A stretch of DNA of 36,365 nt from DASZPL01 sp035550315 (GTDB lineage Bacteria; Actinomycetota; Actinomycetes; JAFAQI01), in contig DASZPL010000115.1 of NCBI GenBank assembly GCA_035550315.1, positions 1 to 36,365 of the forward strand, in the 5' to 3' direction. This document shows positions 6,587 to 13,416 of the stretch, piece by piece. Under the pieces are notes generated by a model. It was not told the origin of the DNA and did not search any database. It worked only from the letters and a program-made list of their open reading frames with translations. Within the stretch, counting starts at the first letter, position 1, and every line of letters begins with the position of its first letter. A program made the position numbers and the translations under genes.

Positions 6587-7924
6587 ATGACCGCCGACCT
6601 CGGGCTGCTCGCCGCCGCGCGGTGCCTGGCCCTCGACGTCTGCGCGGTCGAGGCGGTTCGGGCATTACGCGCCGGCGGCGTCGAGCCGATTCTCATCAAA
6701 GGCCCGGTGACGGTTCACTATCTCTATCCGGCCGACCCCGCCGCGCACGTCTACTGCGATGTGGATTTGGTGGTCGCGCCGGCCGACATGAGCCGGGCGA
6801 TCGAGTTGCTGGACGGTTTGGGCTACCGCGACTTCACCGCCGACTTTCGTCCGGCGGACCGCTACAACTTCTCCTTCGAGCGACCGCTCGTACGCGAGGG
6901 AGTGGCCCCGGCAGCGATCGACCTGCACGCCGGGTTCCACGGCGTCGCGGACCCGGAGGTCTTCTGGCGCGAGCTAACGCAGCGTAGCGAGAGCCTCGAG
7001 CTGGGCGGCGAGACGCTCGCGATCCCCGATGCCGTCTGCAGCGCGCTCCTCGTCGCACTGCACGCAGCAGCCCCCGGCGCGTTCGACCAGCCGATCACCG
7101 ACCTCGACCGCGGCCTCGAGGTCTTCCCGGAACCGGTCTGGCGCGACGCCGCGACGGTGGCGCAGGCGGCGGGCGCGCTGCCGAGCTTCGGCATCGGGCT
7201 GCGGCGCAGCGTCACCGGGGCAACACTCGCGGATCGACTCGGCATCCGCGACGAGGCGCCGGCCATCGTGCGGCTGACCGCGGACCGCGCCGAGCCGCTG
7301 GCGGTCACGCTCGCGGACACGCTCGCCGAGCCGACCGTGACCGCGCGGCTGCGACGGTTGTGGCAGCACGCGTTTCCGTCGGTCGCGTTCATCCAATTCC
7401 AGCTGCCGATTGCGCGCCGTGGCCGGCTCGGCCTGATCGCGGGTTACGTACTGCGGATCGCCTCCCGGCTCCCCCGCGTGCCGACCGCGGTCAGGCAATG
7501 GCGGGCGGCGGCCAACCCGGCGCGCCGGCCGCCCGCCTGGCGCCGGGCGTACGCGCTGCTCGCTGCTCATCCGGTGAGCGGGCTGCGCACGGTGTGGTGG
7601 ACGATGCGCGCGAGCCGCGCGGCGCGGCGACAGCTGCCGGAAGGTCTCGCGGCGGTGCGGTTGCCGCGACCGCCGAGCGGCGTGGGCGACGAGCGGGTGG
7701 TGCTGGCGGTGCTGCGCCGCCGGCGCGCGCGCTGCCTGGAACGTTCGCTGGTGCGGCAGGGCTGGTGGCGCGCCCGCGGCGTGAGTCGCGACGTCGTCAT
7801 CGCGGTGAACGCGCCCGCCGCCGGATTCCACGCCCACGCCTGGCTCGACGGTGACGATGATCCGGCCGCGGCGAAACTCGAGGAGTTGCTGCGTTGGCCG
7901 GCCGACCGGAAATCCGGCGACTAA
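6587..7924 (+). CDS. Nucleotidyltransferase fused to lasso leader peptidase (B2)
   Basis: 445 residues. The N-terminal part (about 1-270) resembles the NTP_transf_5 nucleotidyltransferase family found near lasso genes: PILIKGPVTVHYLYP (34-48), the metal-binding CDVDLVV (57-63, Asp58/Asp60), LDGLGYRDF and AIDLHAGFHG (110-119). A basic linker (about 275-365) leads to a transglutaminase-like B2 domain with RCLERSLVRQGWWRARG (382-398, catalytic Cys383 expected) and AAGFHAHAWLDGDD (411-424, catalytic His417 and a following Asp). B2 cuts the leader from the precursor after B1 presents it; lasso-associated nucleotidyltransferases act in tailoring. In clusters I know these are separate proteins. The frame is continuous and no internal start is needed. 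No other B2 is present in the locus, so this is probably the only leader peptidase. Confidence 0.85.
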   Translation: MTADLGLLAAARCLALDVCAVEAVRALRAGGVEPILIKGPVTVHYLYPADPAAHVYCDVDLVVAPADMSRAIELLDGLGYRDFTADFRPADRYNFSFERPLVREGVAPAAIDLHAGFHGVADPEVFWRELTQRSESLELGGETLAIPDAVCSALLVALHAAAPGAFDQPITDLDRGLEVFPEPVWRDAATVAQAAGALPSFGIGLRRSVTGATLADRLGIRDEAPAIVRLTADRAEPLAVTLADTLAEPTVTARLRRLWQHAFPSVAFIQFQLPIARRGRLGLIAGYVLRIASRLPRVPTAVRQWRAAANPARRPPAWRRAYALLAAHPVSGLRTVWWTMRASRAARRQLPEGLAAVRLPRPPSGVGDERVVLAVLRRRRARCLERSLVRQGWWRARGVSRDVVIAVNAPAAGFHAHAWLDGDDDPAAAKLEELLRWPADRKSGD

Positions 7925-8078
7925 TCGGGACGCGACGCGTCCGTTTTGTCCCGACGTACCCGATTCACCTGCATTGCGTGCGTTGTACCGACCGTCGATG
8001 ATGACGATGTTTCTTGTAAATCATGCGATCCCGGCGGGCGGGCCGACCGCTCAGCAGGTGAAAGGGAGGGGACTGCCA

Positions 8079-8504
8079 ATGCGCGGTCGTAAACTCGGTT
8101 TTACCGCAAGCCTCGTCGCGGCTGGCGCCATCGCAGCGAGCGTTGCGTCCGCCGCGCCCGCAGCCGCTGCCACCGGCTACCAGCTCAACGTCCGACCCGT
8201 CGCGCTGAGCCTGTTCAGCAACAGCCAGGGTGCGGCCACGGTCAACCTCGGCTCGGTCAGTGCCGTGCTCACCAACAACGGCGCACCGGTCGCAGGTGCA
8301 GCGGTCCACTTCACCACCAACACCGGCGGCGGCGTCTGTGACGCGGTCACCGACAGCAACGGCCGGGCGTTCTGTGGCTCGATCGCCCAGAGCGTGCAGA
8401 CCCTGCTGACGCTTGGCTACCACGCAACCGCGATCGCCCCCGACGGCACCGTGGTCAACGGCCAGGCCGGGCTGCTGACCATCGCCGACACCGGCATCCT
8501 CTAA
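8079..8504 (+). CDS. Small secreted protein with Ig-like (Big_1-type) domain
   Basis: 141 residues from ATG at 8079, with AAAGGGAGGGGA ending 6 nt upstream. A clear signal peptide (basic MRGRK, hydrophobic 7-25, APAAAA-T cleavage near residue 31) leads to one compact domain of about 110 residues. The pattern VSAVLTNNGAPVAGAAVHFT, then CDAVTDSNGRAFC, matches bacterial Ig-like (invasin/Big_1) domains; the two Cys could form a disulfide. No sortase motif or membrane anchor is visible, so it is probably released or loosely wall-bound. Intergenic DNA of 154 bp separates it from the lasso fusion gene, so it probably has its own promoter. The stop is 7 bp from the convergent FtsH-like gene. Confidence 0.75.
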   Translation: MRGRKLGFTASLVAAGAIAASVASAAPAAAATGYQLNVRPVALSLFSNSQGAATVNLGSVSAVLTNNGAPVAGAAVHFTTNTGGGVCDAVTDSNGRAFCGSIAQSVQTLLTLGYHATAIAPDGTVVNGQAGLLTIADTGIL

Positions 8505-8511
8505 CTCCGAG

Positions 8512-10389
8512 CTAGTCCACCGGGGCCCGTTCGCGCAGGTCGATGACCTGCGCGGCGGGCCCCGTGGCCTGTTCCTGCGCCTCGACCAGCACGGCCTCGA
8601 TCTCTCGCCCGATCAGCTCGTTGCGCTCGACCAGGGCATCGCGCAGCGCGGCGATCAGATGCTGGTTGGCCTCGAGCGTCGCCTTCACCGCGAGCTTCTG
8701 CTCCTGCAACAGATCCTCGACCCGGCGCCGCCCCTCGGTGTCGCCCAGCACGCGCCCGACGATGTTGGTGTCCGACAGCGCGCTGCCCTGCACAGCGGCG
8801 AACGACACGAGCGTGCCGGCCATGCCGGCGGTGCCGACCATCTGCGCTGCGAGGTTGGTGGCGTAGAGCAGGTCGCCGGCCGGCCCGGTCGAGATGTCGC
8901 CGAAGAAGATCTCCTCGGCGCACTGCCCGGCGAGCGCGATCCGGATCAGCGCGATCATCTGCGCCCGCGACCGGGTGTAGACCTCGTCGATGTCGCCGTG
9001 GGCGAGCAAGCCCAGCGCGTCCCGGCGCTTGATGATGGTGAGGATCTCCAGCCGGCGGTCGGGTGCCAGCAGGTACGCCGCAGTCGCATGGCCGGCCTCG
9101 TGGGTCGCGATCAGCTGCTTCTCGTGCTCGGTGTAGCCGACCGGCTGGCCGAGGCCGACTTCGAGCACTAGCCGCGCCCGCTCCAGGTCGGCCCAGCTCA
9201 TCCGGGTGTCGCCGCGGCGGACCGCGTTGATCAGCGCCTCGTCGAACAGCTGCTCCAGCATCACCGGCGTGTAGCCCTGGGTGATGCTCGCCAGCGCGTC
9301 ACGGCGTTCCGGCGTACCCATCTCCTCGTCGTGCGCCTTCCGGGACAGGAAATGGTCGACGAGCAGCCGGCGGCCGCGCTGGTCGGGCGCGTCGAAGTGC
9401 AGTGCGCGGTCGAACCGGCCCGGCCGCAGCAGCGCGGGGTCGAGTGAGTCGGCGCGGTTGGTCGCGGCGATCAGCAGCACGTTGGGCCGCGGCGGGGTCG
9501 GCCGGCGCAGCTGGCGGTCGGCGGGCAGCAGCAGGTTGACCTTCCGGACCAGGCCGGACCACACCCGGGCGATGCCCATCGGCTGGTCGAACGACTGCAT
9601 CTGCACGAGCAGCTCGTTAACGACACCGCCGACGCCCTCGCTCATGTAGCGGTTCGTGGTCATAGCGGCGGCCGGGGCCTCGGTCATGCCGAGGCCGCGG
9701 CGGGTGGCGCCGATCGCGTCGATCTCCTCGATGAACCCGATCGCGCCGCCCTCGGCGAGCGCAATCTTGCGCAGTGCCTTGAAGTACGAGCGGATCTTGC
9801 CGGCGGTCGCGCCGTAGAACATTGACTGGAACGACGTACCGGACACGAACAGGAACGGGACGCCGGCCTCGGCGGCCATCGCCTTCGCGGCGTGCGTCTT
9901 GCCGGTGCCCGGCGCGCCTTCGAACAGCAGGCCCCGGCGTGGTGTGCCGCCCATCTGGGTCGAGAACGTGTCATGCGCGAGGAACAGGTTGATCGACCGG
10001 ACGATCTCTTCCTTCACCGGCTCGATGCCGACCACGTCGGCTAGCCGGGTGTCGATCTGCTCCGGCTGATAGATCACGTGGGGCGACCGGCGCGCCCACA
10101 GCAACATCCCGGCGTATCCGCCGATCAGCAGCACGAAGAACATCACCGGTACGACGACCAGCCAGTCGATGTGGGGGAAGCGGGTCAGGTCCACCGGCGT
10201 ACCGCTGAGGATGCGGCCCCACAGCCATGCGGCCGGGACGGCCAGGCAGGCCGCGATCCGCCACAGCCGGCGGCGGCGTTGCTGCTCGCGGCGGCGCCCG
10301 ACATCGGCGCGGTCGATCGCGATCACCGCGTCGCCGCCGAGGACGGCGGTCGAGGCGGGCGGCTGCGGTTCCGGCGTCGGCGTGTCCAT
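8512..10389 (-). CDS. FtsH-type membrane AAA+ zinc metalloprotease, divergent paralogue
   Basis: 625 residues. Two N-terminal membrane segments (about 45-62 and 76-97) flank a very short periplasmic loop. The AAA+ module has Walker A GAPGTGKT (158-165), pore loop MFYG (190-193), Walker B IGFIEEID (217-224) and the second region of homology with LDPALLRPGRFDR (317-329). The M41 peptidase has HEAGH (430-434) and the third zinc ligand Asp506 (TGPAGDLLYAT). Oddities: Walker B has Glu where FtsH has the Mg-binding Asp; an insert of about 35 residues (266-300) lies before the second homology region; the N-terminal extension is Pro-rich and basic. It probably degrades membrane or regulatory proteins but is unlikely to be the housekeeping FtsH. 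Confidence 0.88.
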   Translation of the reverse strand: MDTPTPEPQPPASTAVLGGDAVIAIDRADVGRRREQQRRRRLWRIAACLAVPAAWLWGRILSGTPVDLTRFPHIDWLVVVPVMFFVLLIGGYAGMLLWARRSPHVIYQPEQIDTRLADVVGIEPVKEEIVRSINLFLAHDTFSTQMGGTPRRGLLFEGAPGTGKTHAAKAMAAEAGVPFLFVSGTSFQSMFYGATAGKIRSYFKALRKIALAEGGAIGFIEEIDAIGATRRGLGMTEAPAAAMTTNRYMSEGVGGVVNELLVQMQSFDQPMGIARVWSGLVRKVNLLLPADRQLRRPTPPRPNVLLIAATNRADSLDPALLRPGRFDRALHFDAPDQRGRRLLVDHFLSRKAHDEEMGTPERRDALASITQGYTPVMLEQLFDEALINAVRRGDTRMSWADLERARLVLEVGLGQPVGYTEHEKQLIATHEAGHATAAYLLAPDRRLEILTIIKRRDALGLLAHGDIDEVYTRSRAQMIALIRIALAGQCAEEIFFGDISTGPAGDLLYATNLAAQMVGTAGMAGTLVSFAAVQGSALSDTNIVGRVLGDTEGRRRVEDLLQEQKLAVKATLEANQHLIAALRDALVERNELIGREIEAVLVEAQEQATGPAAQVIDLRERAPVD

Positions 10390-10475
10390 ATCGACCTCAA
10401 CGAACTATTGCCCGCCGCGTGACGTCAGGCCAGGCCGCGGCCGATCAATCACCCACCCGGCCCAACTCCGCCCTA

Positions 10476-10520
10476 CCCCGCGATGACCAACCCCGCGATG
10501 ACCAACCCCGCGATGATCAT
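10476..10520. repeat. Three 15-bp tandem repeats
   Basis: CCCCGCGATGACCAA occurs twice in a row (10476-10490, 10491-10505). A third unit (10506-10520) starts the same and ends in GATCAT, merging into the left arm of the large hairpin. The rest of 10390-10475 shows no gene or clear signal apart from a GAGG ribosome binding site ahead of the FtsH-like start. Confidence 0.8.
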
Positions 10521-10572
10521 GAGCGTTTTCGCAAGAAATGACCCGATATCCGCGAAATCGCTCATGATCATC
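10512..10572. terminator. Long hairpin at the mshB 3' end
   Basis: Arms 10512-10532 and 10552-10572 pair over 21 bp with one mismatch, around a 19-nt loop. The outer 14 bp (GATGATCATGAGCG) are perfect. The right arm overlaps the mshB stop codon. There is no T-run, so it resembles a 3'-end processing or protection structure, or a repetitive palindrome, more than a classical intrinsic terminator. Confidence 0.65.
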
Positions 10573-11476
10573 GGGAAGAGATGGTGAGGCCGGCGAAGAG
10601 ATCGGTTTCGCGGCCGTCCGGGCCGGGGTGCGCCGCGCCGCGGGCCAGCTGGTAGTGCTCCAGCCCGAAGGCGCCCCGGCCGATGTCGTTGGAGAGCGCG
10701 AAGAACTGGCCGTCGACCGCGATCTGGGTCGGATAGGCACGCAGCGCGTCCAGCTTCTTCGGCAGCTGCTCCCGCGCATCGACCACGGTCGTGATGACGT
10801 CGTCGCTGACGCCGAACGCCAGCTCCTCCGGCTCCGTCACGCCGAACGGCGCCTCTTCGCCCATTGCCTTCAAGGCCGCGAACGCCTCGCGGAGGATCGA
10901 GATCGGGACGGCGATGTAGTAGAGCTTCGCCGGCTGCCACGGCTCGCCGGCGTCGGGGTAGCGCGCGGGGTCGCCGGCGGCCTCGAACGCCGCGACCGCG
11001 ACCCGGTGCGCCTGGATGTGGTCCGGGTGCCCGTAGCCGCCGTTCTCGTCGTACGTCACGACGACCTGCGGCCGGACCTCGCGGATGATGCGGACCAGCT
11101 CGCCGGTCGGGCTGTCCGGCTCCGGGCTGGCGACGTCGGCCTGCCAGAAGCAGTCGGGCCGGTCGTTGGAGGGCTCGCCCATCATCCCGGAGTCGCGCCA
11201 GCGTCCCGGCCCGCCGAGAAAGCGGTGGTCGGTGACGCCGAGCGCCGCCATCGCCGCGGTGATCTCGCCGATCCGATGCTGGCCGAGGCCGTCCTCGCGG
11301 TCGGCGGCGAGGTGGGCCAGCGCGGGGACGAGGATCTCGCCCTCCTCACCGAGCGTGCAGGTGACCAGGCAGACGTGCGCACCGTCGGCGACGTACTTCG
11401 CCATCGTCGCGCCGGTGCCGATCGACTCGTCGTCGGGATGCGCGTGCACGAGAAGCAACCGACGGTCGGCGGGCAT
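10568..11476 (-). CDS. mshB: N-acetyl-1-D-myo-inositol-2-amino-2-deoxy-alpha-D-glucopyranoside deacetylase
   Basis: 302 residues, the usual MshB length. The zinc site is HAHPDDE (11-17; His13 and Asp16) plus the GHPDH motif (149-153). It also has TCTLGEEGEI, GGPGRWRDSG and VVVTYDENGGYGHPDH, which match MshB rather than the related conjugate amidase Mca. It removes the acetyl group from GlcNAc-inositol in mycothiol synthesis, in the cytoplasm. Two other genes in the window fit a mycothiol producer (the MDMPI-type protein and the Erm-neighbour VOC-like enzymes do not need it). The ATG at 11476 lies 6 nt after TACCCT, as in a leaderless transcript. The stop lies inside a 61-bp hairpin. The gene is divergent from the pterin dehydratase homologue. 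Confidence 0.93.
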   Translation of the reverse strand: MPADRRLLLVHAHPDDESIGTGATMAKYVADGAHVCLVTCTLGEEGEILVPALAHLAADREDGLGQHRIGEITAAMAALGVTDHRFLGGPGRWRDSGMMGEPSNDRPDCFWQADVASPEPDSPTGELVRIIREVRPQVVVTYDENGGYGHPDHIQAHRVAVAAFEAAGDPARYPDAGEPWQPAKLYYIAVPISILREAFAALKAMGEEAPFGVTEPEELAFGVSDDVITTVVDAREQLPKKLDALRAYPTQIAVDGQFFALSNDIGRGAFGLEHYQLARGAAHPGPDGRETDLFAGLTISSR

Positions 11477-11482
11477 CCGGGC

Positions 11483-11488
11483 AGGGTA
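11483..11488 (-). promoter_or_regulatory. -10-like hexamer for leaderless mshB
   Basis: On the minus strand TACCCT ends 6 nt before the mshB ATG at 11476, leaving no room for a Shine-Dalgarno sequence. Confidence 0.45.
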
Positions 11489-11527
11489 CGCCGCATGGCA
11501 GAGTGGAGGCCGAGCGAAGGAGGACCG

Positions 11528-11821
11528 ATGGCGACGCTGCTGGGCGCCGACGAGCTACGCGACGCGCTGGCCGGGCTGGACGGCTGGCACGGCGACGGCA
11601 CCAAGATCAGCCGGACGGTGACGCTCGACGCCGATCGCATCGAGCCGTTCCTCGGTCAGCTTCGCTCGATCACCCGCGAGATGAACCACGATCCCGACCT
11701 CGACCGCGACGGCGAGACACTGACCATCACGATGTCCACGCACTCGGCCGGCGGCGTCACCGACCTCGACGTCACCTACGCGCGCCGGGTCGACGAGATC
11801 CTGGGCACGCCGGCCTCGTGA
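11528..11821 (+). CDS. Pterin-4a-carbinolamine dehydratase homologue
   Basis: 97 residues from ATG at 11528 with a strong GAAGGAGG ribosome binding site. The fold pattern of the PCD/DCoH family is visible: an N-terminal LDGWHGDGTKISRTVTL, EMNHDPDLDRDGETLTI and STHSAGGVTDLDVTYA. In active enzymes the motif is His-His-Pro with an aromatic residue some 10 positions before the second conserved His. Here it is His-Asp-Pro, and that aromatic position is Gly, so catalysis is uncertain. The family recycles 4a-hydroxytetrahydropterins or stabilises other proteins. No aromatic amino-acid hydroxylase is nearby. Its stop overlaps the lipoprotein start (GTGA, 11818-11821). Confidence 0.82.
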   Translation: MATLLGADELRDALAGLDGWHGDGTKISRTVTLDADRIEPFLGQLRSITREMNHDPDLDRDGETLTITMSTHSAGGVTDLDVTYARRVDEILGTPAS

Positions 11822-12267
11822 GACGACGACTCGCCGCCGCGGCGCTTTGTGCAGCGACCGCGGCCACCGCCGCGGGCTGCGGTGGCGGCACGCCGACCGA
11901 CCTCGGTTTCACGCCGGCACCCGTGACCCACTCGCCGCACGCGTCGCAGGTCCACCAGATCGGGCAGCTGCGCCGATCGCTGACGACGGCCGTGAAGCAG
12001 TACTCCGCGGCGTACTTCGGTGGCAACGTCGCGCAGGTCAAAGCGCTCACGTCGCACCGCTGCCTGATCCTCCTCGGCCACAAGCAGCTGGCGAGCCGGG
12101 TCGGCGCGGTCAGCGCCTCCGGCGGCAAGCTCAAGCCGGGCTCGATCAAGATCACTGCAATCAGCCCGACGAATGCGACCGTGACGGCGAAGTACCTGAT
12201 CCCGAAACCACAGCCGCTGACCGAGCACTGGGTGCGCGCCAAGAGCTGGCGCGACGACGACTGCTAG
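11818..12267 (+). CDS. Small lipoprotein, translationally coupled to the PCD homologue
   Basis: 149 residues from GTG at 11818. The N-terminus is VRRR plus a hydrophobic stretch and a lipobox TAAGC with the lipidated Cys21, so it should be anchored on the outer face of the membrane. The mature part has a helix with TTAVKQYSAAYFGGNVAQVKALTSHRC-like spacing (residues about 55-82) and ends in a beta-rich stretch with WVRAKSWRDDDC. This layout resembles NTF2-like/DUF4440 lipoproteins, but the match is too weak for a firm family. The 4-bp GTGA overlap with the dehydratase homologue suggests co-translation. Convergent with the next lipoprotein gene, 12 bp apart. Confidence 0.7.
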   Translation: MRRRLAAAALCAATAATAAGCGGGTPTDLGFTPAPVTHSPHASQVHQIGQLRRSLTTAVKQYSAAYFGGNVAQVKALTSHRCLILLGHKQLASRVGAVSASGGKLKPGSIKITAISPTNATVTAKYLIPKPQPLTEHWVRAKSWRDDDC

Positions 12268-12279
12268 CGCGCGCCGCCG

Positions 12280-12819
12280 TCAGCGTTTGGCGTAGGTGTT
12301 CCAGGCCAGCAGGTCGTTGTTCAGCTGCTGCGACGAGGTTTTCTGGTCAAGCAGGTCGGCGAAGAGGTTCGACTTCGCGAACCGGTCGGCCGCGTCGAGG
12401 ACGCGCTTGCCGTCGGTCTGGGTGTCGACCACCAATGGCTGAATCTCCGGCGGCGGCGTCCCGACCTTGGCCGACGTCGGCGCCTTCGCTAGTACGGCGA
12501 GCAGGTGCGCGAGGTGCTTGCGCTCGGCCTTGGCGGTCTTGGTGCACGCCGGGGTCACGGTTGCGCAGCTCGACAGCTGCTTGATCTCGTGGCGCAGCGC
12601 CCGGGAGTGGCGCTTGACCAGGAGCCCGTAGTCGGCGGTGGTCGCCTTGTGCGCAGGACGGTGGCCCGACGAGGTGGGTGACGGCGACGGCGATGACGAC
12701 TGGCTCGGCGTCGGTGAGGTCGAACCGCCGGAGCTACTGCTGCTGCACGCGGTCAGCGTGAGCGCCACCGCGACCGCGGCGACGGATCCGGCAGAGACTC
12801 GGCGGGCATGGCGTCGCAT
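12280..12819 (-). CDS. Hypothetical lipoprotein with Ser/Pro-rich linker
   Basis: 179 residues. MRRHARR and a hydrophobic stretch end in LTAC (lipidated Cys25). Residues 26-55 are a Ser/Pro/Thr/Gly linker typical of actinobacterial surface lipoproteins, and the rest (56-179) looks alpha-helical, with two Cys (about 84 and 91) that could pair. A helical bundle of the DUF4142/ferritin-like sort is possible but not shown. Function unknown; surface location well supported. Confidence 0.72.
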   Translation of the reverse strand: MRRHARRVSAGSVAAVAVALTLTACSSSSSGGSTSPTPSQSSSPSPSPTSSGHRPAHKATTADYGLLVKRHSRALRHEIKQLSSCATVTPACTKTAKAERKHLAHLLAVLAKAPTSAKVGTPPPEIQPLVVDTQTDGKRVLDAADRFAKSNLFADLLDQKTSSQQLNNDLLAWNTYAKR

Positions 12820-12850
12820 CTAATCGAGCGTATGTTGCGCGCCGCCCGGC

Positions 12851-13282
12851 TCAGCCGCCGAAGTCCGGCAACGTCAACGACCCGTCGGCCGCCAGCTGGA
12901 AGCCGGGGTTGTGCGCGACCTCCCAGAAATGGCCGTCGGGGTCGCGGAAATAGCCGGCGTACCCGCCGTAGAAGGTCTGCGCCGCCGGCTTGGTGATCGT
13001 GGCGCCGGCGGCCACGGCCCGGTCGAGTACGTCGTCGACCTCCGACGGGGTGCGGACGTTCTGTGCGATCGCGAAGCCGGCGAACGCCGACGGCGGGGTC
13101 GGGTCGACGCCGGCATCGTCGGCGAGCTGGTCGCGTCCCCACAGCACGATCGCCATGCCGCCGGCTTGGCAGAAGACGGTCTGCTCGACCTCCTGACCAC
13201 GCCAGCCGAGCGCGTCGTAGAACGCCTTCGCTCGTGCGATGTCGGAGACGCCGAGGGTGATCAGGCTGACCCGCTGCTCCAT
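12851..13282 (-). CDS. VOC-family (glyoxalase/bleomycin-resistance fold) protein
   Basis: 143 residues from ATG at 13282; a longer frame exists upstream, but its extra 28 residues do not look like protein and would cross the promoter. It has both beta-alpha-beta-beta-beta halves of the VOC fold: LITLGVSDIARAKAFYDALGW (about 6-26) and later PAAQTFYGGYAGYFRDPDGHFWEVAHNP (about 102-129), where the FRDPDGHFWE motif supplies a metal-ligand Glu. Such proteins bind a metal and act as dioxygenases, isomerases or drug-binding proteins; the substrate cannot be told. TAGCGT lies 7 nt before the ATG, so the mRNA may be leaderless. Confidence 0.85.
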   Translation of the reverse strand: MEQRVSLITLGVSDIARAKAFYDALGWRGQEVEQTVFCQAGGMAIVLWGRDQLADDAGVDPTPPSAFAGFAIAQNVRTPSEVDDVLDRAVAAGATITKPAAQTFYGGYAGYFRDPDGHFWEVAHNPGFQLAADGSLTLPDFGG

Positions 13283-13289
13283 GCGGCCG

Positions 13290-13295
13290 ACGCTA
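13290..13295 (-). promoter_or_regulatory. -10-like hexamer for the VOC gene
   Basis: Minus-strand TAGCGT ends 7 nt before ATG 13282; this supports the short start and a leaderless mRNA. Confidence 0.45.
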
Positions 13296-13323
13296 TTCGA
13301 GGCAGCCGACAAGAGGCGCCCAA

Positions 13324-13384
13324 GATCGTTGTGCGATGGCCGCGCCGATTTCGCCGAATTGGGCACGCTGAGCGCACAACGATC
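13324..13384. terminator. Hairpin downstream of ychF
   Basis: Arms 13324-13335 (GATCGTTGTGCG) and 13373-13384 are perfect 12-bp inverted repeats around a 37-nt loop. The element is 61 bp long, exactly the length of the one at mshB, and starts 32 bp past the ychF stop. No T-run. Its loop shares a CCCAATTCG stretch (minus strand) with the flank of the fumC hairpin. Confidence 0.6.
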
Positions 13385-13416
13385 AACCTGCCGGCGAAGC
13401 GGCGCCGCCTCGACGG

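Noticed and set aside
6466..6665. N-terminal extension of the lasso precursor (126-residue frame)
   Set aside because: The extra 71 residues are Arg/Pro-rich, overlap the divergent gene, and a ribosome binding site precedes ATG 6452.
10568..11476. Mycothiol conjugate amidase (mca) instead of mshB
   Set aside because: GGPGRWRDSG, DENGGYGHPDH and overall alignment from memory fit MshB better than Mca.
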